This document shows, piece after piece, positions 48,603-55,966 of a stretch of DNA of 64,000 nt. Origin of the DNA: Variovorax sp. 679 (GTDB lineage Bacteria; Pseudomonadota; Gammaproteobacteria; Burkholderiales; Burkholderiaceae_C). The notes below the pieces were generated by a model, which did no database searches, had not been told where the DNA came from, and saw only the letters and a list, made by a program, of their open reading frames with translations. Positions within the stretch are counted from its first letter, which is position 1; every line of letters begins with the position of its first letter. A program made the position numbers and the translations under genes. The stretch is from NCBI RefSeq assembly GCF_003952185.1, contig NZ_RXFS01000011.1, positions 1 through 64,000 of the forward strand, written 5' to 3'.

Positions 48603-51005
48603 ATGGCCTACATCAAGAGCCGCAAGCACACCGTTGCGCGCGCCGTTCCACACTTCTCAGGCGCTGCCGCCGCCACGCTGATGGCCATTGCGGCACCAGG
48701 CGCTCTTGCCCAGTCCCAGGCGCGCGGGGCACTGCCTGAAGTCCGCGTGCAGGACTCCACCACCGCCGCCGACTACAAGGCCGACAACTCGTCGAACCCC
48801 AAGTTCACGGCCCCGCTGATGAACACGCCCCAGACCGTCCAGGTCATCAAGGAACAGATCATTCGCGACCAGGGCGCGACCACACTCACCGAAGCGCTGC
48901 GCAACACCCCCGGCGTGGGTACCTTCTTCCTCGGGGAGAACGGCAACACCAACACGGGCGACGCCGTCTTCATGCGCGGCTTCGACAGCTCGAGCGCGAT
49001 CTTCGTCGACGGCATCCGCGACCTGGGCTCGGTGTCGCGCGACGTGTTCAACATCGACCAGGTCGAAGTCGTGAAGGGTCCCTCGGGTACCGACGTGGGC
49101 CGCACCTCGCCCACCGGCTACATCAACCTCGTCACCAAGAAGCCCAAGCTCGAAGACAGCTTCCTGGGCTCCCTGAGCTTCGGCAGCGCCAGCTTCAAAC
49201 GTGGCAGCGTCGACTGGAACAAGTCGCTGAGCAGCGCCAACGGCATCGGCGCGGCCTTCCGCCTGAATGCGGTGAGCGAAGACGGCGGCGTGGCCGGCCG
49301 CGATTTCGTCAAGAACAAGCGCTGGGCGATCGCGCCCTCTCTCGCCCTCGGCCTGAACAGCCCGACGCGCATCTTCCTCGACTACCTGCACGTCAAGCAG
49401 AACAACATTCCAGATGGCGGCGTGCCCACCATCGGCCTGCCGGGCTACACCACGCCGGACGCCACCGCAATCACCCGCGGCCTGGCGCGTCGCACCTACC
49501 TGAACGCCGCCGCGCGCGCCGATTCGAGCAACTTCTACGGCACCAGCTCGGACTTCGACAACGTGACCGCCGACATGTTCACCGCGCGCATCGAGCACGA
49601 CCTGACGCCCGACATCACCATCCGCAACACCACCCGCTACGGCAAGACCTCGCAGGATTACATGCTGACGTCGTTCATGGGCGGCGGCCTGACGTCGACG
49701 AACGGCGCCGGCACCCTGCCCGCCGTGACGGCCGGCTTCCTGAACACCGTGATCCCGACGATCCCGGCAAGCTGGACGATCACGCGCAACCTGCCCACCA
49801 ACAAGGACCAGGAAAACACGATCTTCACCAACCAGACGAGCGTGTCGGCCAAGTTCAACACGGGCAGCATCGGCCACTCGTTCAACGGCGGCCTCGAATT
49901 CATCCGCGAAAAGCAGACCGCGAACAACTTCTACGCGCCGGGCTTCGCGAGCGTGGGCACCACGCTGGCCGCCGCCGGCTCGTGGCCCGCCGCCAACCTC
50001 TACAACCCGAACCCCTACGTGAGCGGCTACAACCGCATCGCGAACGGCACTGGCTCGGACGGCAGCACCGACACCATCGGCCTCTACGCCTTCGACACGC
50101 TGAAGTTCAACGAGCAATGGCAGCTGACCGCCGGCCTGCGCTACGACCACTACTCGACCACCTACAACGCCACCGCGCTGACGCTAGCGCGCACCGGCAA
50201 CGGCCCGCAGACCTCGACGATCACGCCGACCAACCTGAAGCTGTCGGACAACCTGCTCTCCGGCAAGATCGGCCTGGTCTACAAGCCGACCGAGAACAGC
50301 AGCGTCTACGCGGCCTACGGCACCGCCGCGCAGCCGCCGGGCGGCGCCAACTTCCAGCTGGCCGCCGGCGGCACCGGCAGCAGCGCAGCGCGTACCGACT
50401 TCCTGCCGCAGAAGGCCAAGACCTACGAGGTCGGCACCAAGTGGGACGTGATGAACAAGCGCGTGGCCCTGACGGCGGCGCTGTATCGCACCGACGTGAG
50501 CAACGAAGTCGTTCAGGACTCGGTCACGCAGCAGTACTTCCAGACCGGCAAGAAGCGCGTGCAAGGCATCGAGCTCGGCGTGTCGGGCGCGCTGACCGAC
50601 AACTGGGGCGTGAGCTCGGGCTTCACCACCATGAACACCCGCGTGCTGAGCGGCCCCTCGGTGCTGGCAGACGGCTCGACCGCCCTCGCCTACACGCCGA
50701 AGAAGGCCTTCACGCTCTGGACCACCTACCAGCTCCCGTTCGGCCTGACGCTCGGCGGCGGCGCCCGCTACAACGGCAAGCTGCAGCGCGGCACCGACGG
50801 CGCGGTGGGCACTCCAGCGTACGTCGACTCGTACTGGGTGTTCGATGCGATGGCGTCCTATCGCATCAACAAGAACATCGACATCCAGCTGAACGTGTAC
50901 AACCTGTTCAACAAGGACTACGTGGCAGCCATCAACAAGAGCGGCTACCGCTACACGCCGGGCACGCCGCGCTCGGCCAAGATCACCGCGAACTTCGCGT
51001 TCTGA
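48603..51005 (+). CDS. fiu: TonB-dependent catecholate siderophore receptor, Fiu-like
   Basis: An 800-residue outer-membrane receptor. The start at 48603 gives a long signal peptide (MAYIKSRKHTVARAV, ending A-L-A-Q). TonB box and plug: LPEVRVQDST, TPQTVQVIKEQIIRDQGATTL, DAVFMRGFDSSSAIFVDGIRDLG, IEVVKG-like VEVVKGPSGTDVGRT. The 22-strand barrel ends TANFAF with terminal Phe. It is followed by a PiuC-type dioxygenase, the partner seen with Fiu/PiuA, which favours a catecholate or monocatecholate ligand. Confidence 0.9.
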   Translation: MAYIKSRKHTVARAVPHFSGAAAATLMAIAAPGALAQSQARGALPEVRVQDSTTAADYKADNSSNPKFTAPLMNTPQTVQVIKEQIIRDQGATTLTEALRNTPGVGTFFLGENGNTNTGDAVFMRGFDSSSAIFVDGIRDLGSVSRDVFNIDQVEVVKGPSGTDVGRTSPTGYINLVTKKPKLEDSFLGSLSFGSASFKRGSVDWNKSLSSANGIGAAFRLNAVSEDGGVAGRDFVKNKRWAIAPSLALGLNSPTRIFLDYLHVKQNNIPDGGVPTIGLPGYTTPDATAITRGLARRTYLNAAARADSSNFYGTSSDFDNVTADMFTARIEHDLTPDITIRNTTRYGKTSQDYMLTSFMGGGLTSTNGAGTLPAVTAGFLNTVIPTIPASWTITRNLPTNKDQENTIFTNQTSVSAKFNTGSIGHSFNGGLEFIREKQTANNFYAPGFASVGTTLAAAGSWPAANLYNPNPYVSGYNRIANGTGSDGSTDTIGLYAFDTLKFNEQWQLTAGLRYDHYSTTYNATALTLARTGNGPQTSTITPTNLKLSDNLLSGKIGLVYKPTENSSVYAAYGTAAQPPGGANFQLAAGGTGSSAARTDFLPQKAKTYEVGTKWDVMNKRVALTAALYRTDVSNEVVQDSVTQQYFQTGKKRVQGIELGVSGALTDNWGVSSGFTTMNTRVLSGPSVLADGSTALAYTPKKAFTLWTTYQLPFGLTLGGGARYNGKLQRGTDGAVGTPAYVDSYWVFDAMASYRINKNIDIQLNVYNLFNKDYVAAINKSGYRYTPGTPRSAKITANFAF

Positions 51006-51052
51006 CGGTCCTCCTCCACGCTCCGGCCTCATCCGGTGCAGTGCGACACTCG

Positions 51053-51078
51053 AGCCCCGGCCCGCGCCGGGGCTTTTC
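51053..51078 (+). terminator. Intrinsic terminator between the receptor and piuC
   Basis: AGCCCCGG (51053-51060) pairs with 51067-51074, followed by four T. It may reduce piuC expression relative to the receptor. Confidence 0.7.
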
Positions 51079-51099
51079 TCATTGCGGAGTTCCTGAAAA

Positions 51100-51780
51100 A
51101 TGATGCTGCATGTGCCCGAGGTGCTGAGCCCCGACCAGGTACGCGAGATGCGTTCCGCGCTAGACGCCACGCAATGGACCGACGGCCGGGAGACGGTCGG
51201 CGCCCAGGGCGCGCAGGTCAAGCGCAACCGCCAGTTGCCGGAGCATTCGCCGATCGGGCTGGAGCTGGGCAAGATCGTGCTGGCGGCGCTGGCCCGGCAT
51301 GCGCTTTTCTTCTCGGCCGCGCTTCCGTCGCGCTTCGTGCCGCCCCTGTTCAACCGCTACGAGGGAGGCGAGCACTATGGCGCTCATGTCGATGGCGCGG
51401 TGCGCGCCCTGCCCGGCAGCGGCCAGCAACTGCGCACCGACCTGTCGTGCACGCTTTTCCTATGCGACCCGGAGGACTACGAGGGCGGCGAGCTGGAGGT
51501 GATCGACACCTACGGCTCGCACGAGGTGAAGCTGCCAGCCGGTGATCTCATCCTTTACCCCGCAAGCAGCCTTCACCGCGTACACCCCGTGACGCAGGGA
51601 GCGCGAATCTGCTCGTTTTTCTGGCTCCAGAGCATGGTGCGCAGCGATCAGCAACGCTCCATGCTTTTCGAGCTGGACCAGAACATCCAGAGGCTGCGCG
51701 CCCGCCTGGGCGAATGCGAGGAAACGGTGGCCCTGACCGGGCATTACCACAACCTCTTGCGGCTCTGGTCGGAAGTCTGA
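51100..51780 (+). CDS. piuC: Fe(II)/2-oxoglutarate dioxygenase PiuC (PKHD-type hydroxylase YbiX)
   Basis: A 226-residue PKHD hydroxylase. Iron ligands His96 and Asp98 are in HYGAHVDGAV and His159 in SLHRVHPVT; Arg169 (QGARICSFFW) binds 2-oxoglutarate. Members are encoded next to Fiu/PiuA receptors and are thought to modify the imported siderophore, although the substrate is not established. Length is as usual. Confidence 0.93.
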   Translation: MMLHVPEVLSPDQVREMRSALDATQWTDGRETVGAQGAQVKRNRQLPEHSPIGLELGKIVLAALARHALFFSAALPSRFVPPLFNRYEGGEHYGAHVDGAVRALPGSGQQLRTDLSCTLFLCDPEDYEGGELEVIDTYGSHEVKLPAGDLILYPASSLHRVHPVTQGARICSFFWLQSMVRSDQQRSMLFELDQNIQRLRARLGECEETVALTGHYHNLLRLWSEV

Positions 51781-51823
51781 CTTCAGCGGCCCGGGTGTTG
51801 CATGAATCGGTAACACATAGTTA

Positions 51824-51853
51824 TTGTGAATGCGATGGATTCTTATTTATAAT
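51824..51853 (+). promoter_or_regulatory. Promoter of bfd with Fur-like box in the spacer
   Basis: TTGTGA (51824-51829) and TATAAT (51848-51853) are 18 bases apart; the spacer holds AATGCGATGGATTCTTATT (51829-51847), a Fur-like sequence. The layout copies that of the hmuR promoter. Confidence 0.6.
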
Positions 51854-51894
51854 CGTCCACATCCAACAGCCAGCCAACTGCCGCTTTCACCGCC

Positions 51895-52167
51895 ATGATC
51901 GTTTGTGTCTGCCGCCGAGTCTCCGACCGAGAAATCGCACGTCACGTGCGGGCCGGCATGACTTTCGACGAAGTGCAATTCGAACTTGGCGTAGCCACCC
52001 AGTGTGGTCAATGTGAAAGCTGTGCGCGCGATATCGTCGCGCAGTGCAGCGCCTCCCACCCGGTCGCCGCCTTGAATTGCGAATCGGGCCCGAGGGCGAT
52101 CCAGCTTGCCAACTCCATCAAGGAAAGCAAAGCATGGAACTCGTCTCGGCACTCGGCGGCAGCCTGA
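51895..52167 (+). CDS. bfd: Bacterioferritin-associated ferredoxin Bfd
   Basis: A 90-residue [2Fe-2S] protein. Cluster ligands Cys4 and Cys6 lie in IVCVCRRVS and Cys37/Cys40 in QCGQCESC, matching the C-x-C...C-x-x-C Bfd pattern. It gives electrons to Bfr to release stored iron. The C-terminal 30 residues are longer than in E. coli Bfd (64 residues), and their end overlaps a second small frame at 52134. It heads the likely bfd-tonB-exbB-exbD unit. Confidence 0.92.
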   Translation: MIVCVCRRVSDREIARHVRAGMTFDEVQFELGVATQCGQCESCARDIVAQCSASHPVAALNCESGPRAIQLANSIKESKAWNSSRHSAAA

Positions 52168-52208
52168 TCCTGGTAGCGGGTTCGGTCTGGTGGATCTTTC
52201 GCAAGTAG
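52134..52208 (+). CDS. Possible 24-residue single-span membrane microprotein
   Basis: A short frame, ATG 52134 to TAG 52208, in a different phase from bfd and overlapping its last 34 bases. It has a good AAGGAAAG Shine-Dalgarno sequence about 8 bases upstream. The product is one hydrophobic helix (LGGSLILVAGSVWWIF) with a charged end (R-K) and a Glu at residue 2. It lies between bfd and tonB in the iron-controlled unit. Existence as a protein is inference. Confidence 0.45.
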   Translation: MELVSALGGSLILVAGSVWWIFRK

Positions 52209-52256
52209 CGCCACTGGCGTCTTCGTAGCGGTTTTGCTGCAATCGGGGCACCTTCC

Positions 52257-52982
52257 GTGGTGCCCGCATTCGAATGGTTGATCGTGTCTGACCGCTTCGC
52301 CCCCCCTCCTTCCGTCCTCGGCCTTTCGCGCAATGTCGTCATTGCCGGTGGCGTCATCCTGTTTCACGCAGCTGCACTCTGGGCGCTTCAAAGCGGGCTG
52401 CTGCGGCGCGCCGCCGAAGTGGTGATTCCCGTCGAGATCATCAGCCAGCTGCTGGAGCCGCCCAAGCCTGCTCCTCCGCCACCGCCTCCCCCGCCGCCCA
52501 CACCGCAACCCAAGGCCGCCAAGACCCCGCCTCCGCCGCGGCCCCAGGCGATCAGGGAGCCCAAGCCGGTCCCCGCCCCCAATGCCCCCGTGGGCAGCGT
52601 CGAGCCGCCCCCGCCGCCAGCGCCTATTGCACCGCCAGCGCCACCGGAACCGCCCGCTCCACCGCCCGCCGCGCCTCCCGCTCCCAAGCTGATCGAGATC
52701 AGCGAAGGGCAAACGCAGTACATCCGCGAGCCGCGCATTGTTTTTCCGGCCATGAGCCGGCGCCTGGGCGAAACCGGCACGGTCATCGTGTCCGTGTACT
52801 TCAACAGCTCCGGCATTCCAAAGCGCGCGGAAATCTTCAAGTCGAGCGGATACGACCGGCTCGACCAGGCGGCGCGAGATGCAGTGATGCAGTCGCAGGT
52901 CACGCCAATCAAGCAGCCAGGGGCCAACGAGGCCACCGTCTACCTGTTGAGAGCCCCCATCAGGTTTGTTCTTTCCCAGTAA
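52257..52982 (+). CDS. tonB: Energy transducer TonB
   Basis: A 241-residue TonB. One N-terminal span (about 25-45, NVVIAGGVILFHAAALWAL) is followed by a long Pro-rich periplasmic stretch (about 65-150) and the C-terminal domain (PRIVFPAMSRRLGETGTVIVSVYFNSSGIP). It carries proton-motive energy from ExbBD to outer-membrane receptors such as HmuR and the Fiu-like protein. The start is GTG 52257; GTG 52284 (VSDRFAPP) is an equally plausible beginning. exbB follows 18 bases downstream. Confidence 0.94.
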   Translation: MVPAFEWLIVSDRFAPPPSVLGLSRNVVIAGGVILFHAAALWALQSGLLRRAAEVVIPVEIISQLLEPPKPAPPPPPPPPPTPQPKAAKTPPPPRPQAIREPKPVPAPNAPVGSVEPPPPPAPIAPPAPPEPPAPPPAAPPAPKLIEISEGQTQYIREPRIVFPAMSRRLGETGTVIVSVYFNSSGIPKRAEIFKSSGYDRLDQAARDAVMQSQVTPIKQPGANEATVYLLRAPIRFVLSQ

Positions 52983-53000
52983 TTTTTTGGAGCATTAGTA

Positions 53001-53717
53001 ATGGATTCCCAATTTGGCTTGATGAACGTCTGGAATCAGGGCGACTTCGTCACCAAGGCCGTGGCGGTGCTGCTGATCGGCATGTCGCTCGCGTCGTGGA
53101 TCGTCATCATCGTCAAGGCGCTCGACGTCATCCGCTACAAGCGCCTCGCCAAGCACTCGCAGGACTTCTGGCACAGCGAAGACTTCGCCACCGCACTGAA
53201 CAAGCTGGGTCAGGACGACAGCAACCCGTTCCGGGCGCTCGCCCTCGAAGGCCGCGAAGCTGCAGCCCACCACCGCAACACCAAGGCCCATCTGCACGAT
53301 GCGCTCGACGTGAGTGACTGGATCACGCGCGCGCTGCGCAACGGCATCGACGCCTTCACCGCCCGCCTGCAGACCGGCCTCGCGATCCTGGCTTCGGTCG
53401 GTTCCACCGCGCCGTTCATCGGCCTGTTCGGTACCGTCTGGGGCATCTATCACGCGCTCATGAGCATCGGCTCCGCCGGCCAGGCCACCATCGACAAGGT
53501 GGCGGGCCCGATCGGTGAAGCGCTGATCATGACGGCGCTCGGCCTGGCCGTCGCCATTCCCGCGGTGCTGGGCTACAACGCCCTGGTGCGCGGCAACAAG
53601 TTCGTGCTGACCAAGCTCAACGCCTTCGCCCACGACCTGCACGCCTACTTCGTGACCGGCGCTCGCGTCCAGAGCGGCGCCGGCGATGCCATCGTGGTTC
53701 CGCTCAAGAAGGGCTGA
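53001..53717 (+). CDS. exbB: TonB-system proton channel protein ExbB
   Basis: A 238-residue MotA/TolQ/ExbB-family protein with three membrane spans: about 20-40 (AVAVLLIGMSLASWIVIIV), 135-155 (LASVGSTAPFIGLFGTVWGIYHAL) and 175-195 (IGEALIMTALGLAVAIPAVLGYNAL). The last two are the conserved channel-forming pair. It lies between tonB and exbD. Confidence 0.96.
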   Translation: MDSQFGLMNVWNQGDFVTKAVAVLLIGMSLASWIVIIVKALDVIRYKRLAKHSQDFWHSEDFATALNKLGQDDSNPFRALALEGREAAAHHRNTKAHLHDALDVSDWITRALRNGIDAFTARLQTGLAILASVGSTAPFIGLFGTVWGIYHALMSIGSAGQATIDKVAGPIGEALIMTALGLAVAIPAVLGYNALVRGNKFVLTKLNAFAHDLHAYFVTGARVQSGAGDAIVVPLKKG

Positions 53718-53722
53718 GCATC

Positions 53723-54136
53723 ATGGCCTTCGGAACACAAGACGAACCCGATGAGGTGATGAACGAAATCAACATGACGCCGCTGGTCGACGTCATGCTG
53801 GTGCTGCTCATCATCTTCATCATCACCGTGCCGGTGATGAAGCACGCGGTCAACATCGACCTCCCGCGCGCCTCGAGCGAGCCGGAGCAGCCCAAGCCGC
53901 AGAACATCCTGTTCAGCGTCACGGCTGATGGTTCCTACTACTGGAACGAGCAGAAGATCGACGACAGCGAACTCCCAGGCCGTCTCGCCGCCGAAGCGGC
54001 CAAGGAACCGCAACCCGAGCTGCACATCCGCGGCGACAAGGCCGTTCGCTACGAGCGCGTGGCCAAGGCGATGTCAGAAGCCCGCGAAGCCGGCGTACGC
54101 AAGATCGGCTTCGTCACGGAACCCGACGCGAAGTGA
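53723..54136 (+). CDS. exbD: TonB-system proton channel protein ExbD
   Basis: A 137-residue protein with one N-terminal span. The proton-carrying Asp is in INMTPLVDVMLVLLIIFIITVPVM near residue 22; the periplasmic domain follows (DLPRASSEPEQ, LHIRGDKAVRYERVAKAMSEA). It starts 5 bases after the exbB stop. Last gene of this unit; hemP has its own promoter. Confidence 0.96.
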   Translation: MAFGTQDEPDEVMNEINMTPLVDVMLVLLIIFIITVPVMKHAVNIDLPRASSEPEQPKPQNILFSVTADGSYYWNEQKIDDSELPGRLAAEAAKEPQPELHIRGDKAVRYERVAKAMSEAREAGVRKIGFVTEPDAK

Positions 54137-54174
54137 TCTGAAAAAGCACAAGGAAAAAAAGTTGATCGTGATGA

Positions 54175-54202
54175 TTGACTTCTTGTTGCGAATCATTATC
54201 AT
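54175..54202 (+). promoter_or_regulatory. Fur-controlled promoter of hemP
   Basis: TTGACT (54175-54180) and TATCAT (54197-54202) are 16 bases apart. The spacer and -10 are covered by CTTGTTGCGAATCATTATC (54182-54200), matching the Fur consensus at 13 of 19 positions with a full right half. Confidence 0.72.
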
Positions 54203-54232
54203 TCACTCATCGCTTCGATAAGGGAACTCCAG

Positions 54233-54445
54233 ATGCCAGCCACACCGAATGCCTTCTCTGTCCTGAACCATCCTTCGCTCGACCAATCGGGTGGCGGCCA
54301 TGCGTCCATCCAGGCAACGCGTCCGGTGCCGATGCTCGAGAGCACGGAGCTTCTGAAAGGAAGCAAGACTGTGGGCATCATGCACAACGGTTCCCTCTAC
54401 CGGCTTCAAGCCACCAAACTCGGCAAGCTGATCCTGACCAAGTAA
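54233..54445 (+). CDS. hemP: Hemin uptake protein HemP
   Basis: A 70-residue protein whose last 35 residues (ESTELLKGSKTVGIMHNGSLYRL, then Q-A-T-K-L-G-K-L-I-L-T-K) are the HemP/HmuP signature. HmuP is a transcriptional coactivator of heme-receptor genes in rhizobia and Burkholderia; the same may apply to hmuR here, although the two loci are 14 kb apart. It follows a strong Fur box and has its own terminator. Confidence 0.92.
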   Translation: MPATPNAFSVLNHPSLDQSGGGHASIQATRPVPMLESTELLKGSKTVGIMHNGSLYRLQATKLGKLILTK

Positions 54446-54485
54446 GTCACCCAGCCCGCCCCTTCGCGCAAGTTTCATCGTGGGG

Positions 54486-54522
54486 CGACTCAAGGAGATT
54501 CATCTCCGAAGGGTCGTTTTTT
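54486..54522 (+). terminator. Intrinsic terminator of hemP
   Basis: CGACTC (54486-54491) pairs with GGGTCG (54511-54516), with an inner GGAGAT/ATCTCC stem, and six T follow. Confidence 0.75.
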
Positions 54523-54580
54523 GCTAGCCAACGGTTCGCCGACTAGCCAAGCTTTTTTTCACGCTGAAGCAGCCCAAATA

Positions 54581-54608
54581 AAAACGCCGACCTCGAAGTC
54601 GGCGTTTT
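54581..54608. terminator. Bidirectional terminator between hemP and the HbpS-like gene
   Basis: AAAACGCCGAC (54581-54591) and its exact complement (54598-54608) around a 6-base loop give A/T runs on both sides. It serves the leftward gene at 54628. Confidence 0.8.
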
Positions 54609-54627
54609 GCTTTGCGCGGAAGAAAAA

Positions 54628-55035
54628 TCAGAGGCCGAGAGCCGCAATGCCAGCCTTGGCGATCTGTGCGTCTTCGTTCGACTTCACGCCGCTCACGCCA
54701 ACGGCGCCGATCACGTGGCCGTCCTTGACGATCGGCACGCCACCTTCGAGCAGGCCCTGCACTTCCGGCGCCGTCAGGAAAGCCGTGCGGCCGCCGTTGA
54801 TGATGTCTTCATAGACCTTGCTTTCGCGGCGGCCCATGGCTGCCGTGTGCGCCTTGGCGGGAGCGATGTGCGAGGACAGCGCCGCGGCGCCGTCCAGGCG
54901 CTGCAGCCAGAGCAGGTTGCCGGCGTCGTCCGAGATCGCGATGGTCACCGCCCAGTTGTTCTTGAGGGCCTCGGCTTCGGCGGCTGCAGCGATGGTCTTG
55001 ACGTCGGCGAGTTCGAGGAATGACTTGGTCTTCAT
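54628..55035 (-). CDS. GlcG/HbpS family heme-binding-type protein
   Basis: A 135-residue protein of the PduO/GlcG/HbpS fold. The pattern WAVTIAISDDAGNLLWLQRLDGAAALSSHIAPAKAHTAA and the late GGVPIVKDGHVIGAVGVSG are diagnostic. HbpS of Streptomyces binds heme and senses redox state, while GlcG is encoded with glycolate oxidase; no glycolate gene is near. Its position beside hemP favours a heme role, as inference. No signal peptide is seen. Confidence 0.85.
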   Translation of the reverse strand: MKTKSFLELADVKTIAAAAEAEALKNNWAVTIAISDDAGNLLWLQRLDGAAALSSHIAPAKAHTAAMGRRESKVYEDIINGGRTAFLTAPEVQGLLEGGVPIVKDGHVIGAVGVSGVKSNEDAQIAKAGIAALGL

Positions 55036-55203
55036 GATGGATAAGCTCGGTTTGCGTGAAAACCCGACAGCATAACGGCCATGCCGCCAAGGGTGTCCTC
55101 AGGGCTTGGGAACACCCCGCATACGGTCTTTTCAGTACCCCCTCTTGCGGCCCCCTAGAATGCGCCCAACTGCGTCATTGCAGCAATCACAGGAGCTCCG
55201 GCC

Positions 55204-55905
55204 ATGAACGACCGCGTTACCACCCTAGATACCTCTTCCAGCTACGGACAACCGCTGGCGCAGGCCGAGCGCCAGCGCGTGCTGCGCAACACCTACTGGC
55301 TTCTCGCGTTGAGCCTGCTGCCCACCGTGCTGGGCGCCTGGGTCGGCGTCAGCACCGGCATCACCCGGTCGCTCACCGGCGGCCTCGGCCTCATCGTCTT
55401 CCTCGGCGGTGCCTTCGGCTTCATGTTCGCCATCGAGAAAACCAAGAACTCCGCCGCCGGCGTGCCGGTGCTCCTGGCATTCACCTTCTTCATGGGCCTG
55501 ATGCTGTCGCGCCTGATCGCGATGGTGCTCGGCTTCAAGAACGGCTCGGAACTCATCATGACGGCCTTCGGCGGCACCGCCGGCGTGTTCCTCGTGATGG
55601 CTTCGCTGGCCACGGTCATCAAGCGCGACCTGTCGGGCATGGGCAAGTTCCTGTTCGTCGGCGCGCTGGTGCTGATGTTCGGCGCCATCATCAACGTGTT
55701 CGTTGGCTCCACCACGGGCATGCTGGTCATCTCGGTGGCTGCCATCGGCATCTTCTCGGCCTACATGCTCTATGACCTGAAGCAGATCATGGACGGCGGC
55801 GAAACCAACTACATCAGTGCCACGCTTGCGCTGTACCTCGACCTGTTCAACGTGTTCCAGAGCCTGCTGGCGCTGCTGGGCATCTTCGGTGGCGAACGCG
55901 ACTGA
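55204..55905 (+). CDS. Bax inhibitor-1/YccA family membrane protein
   Basis: A 233-residue inner-membrane protein with about seven spans, beginning after a 30-residue cytoplasmic lead (QAERQRVLRNTYWLLALSLLPT). The C-terminal YMLYDLKQIMDGGETNYISATLALYLDLFNVFQSLLALLG is the UPF0005 signature with its conserved Asp pair. Relatives form pH-sensitive calcium leak channels (BsYetJ) or interact with FtsH (YccA). It stands alone, with a bidirectional terminator between it and rlmD. Confidence 0.94.
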   Translation: MNDRVTTLDTSSSYGQPLAQAERQRVLRNTYWLLALSLLPTVLGAWVGVSTGITRSLTGGLGLIVFLGGAFGFMFAIEKTKNSAAGVPVLLAFTFFMGLMLSRLIAMVLGFKNGSELIMTAFGGTAGVFLVMASLATVIKRDLSGMGKFLFVGALVLMFGAIINVFVGSTTGMLVISVAAIGIFSAYMLYDLKQIMDGGETNYISATLALYLDLFNVFQSLLALLGIFGGERD

Positions 55906-55940
55906 GCGAACAAGCAGGCAGGCGCATCACGCGCACCAGC

Positions 55941-55966
55941 AAAAAGGGCCCCGAGGGGCCCTTTTT
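55941..55966. terminator. Bidirectional terminator between the Bax-inhibitor-1 gene and rlmD
   Basis: AAAAAGGGCCCC (55941-55952) and its complement (55955-55966) form a long perfect stem with A/T runs on both sides; the rlmD stop codon begins at its edge. Confidence 0.88.

Noticed and set aside
52441..52690. Short direct repeats of CCGCC-type sequence
   Set aside because: They encode the Pro-rich linker of TonB and are not a CRISPR or intergenic repeat.
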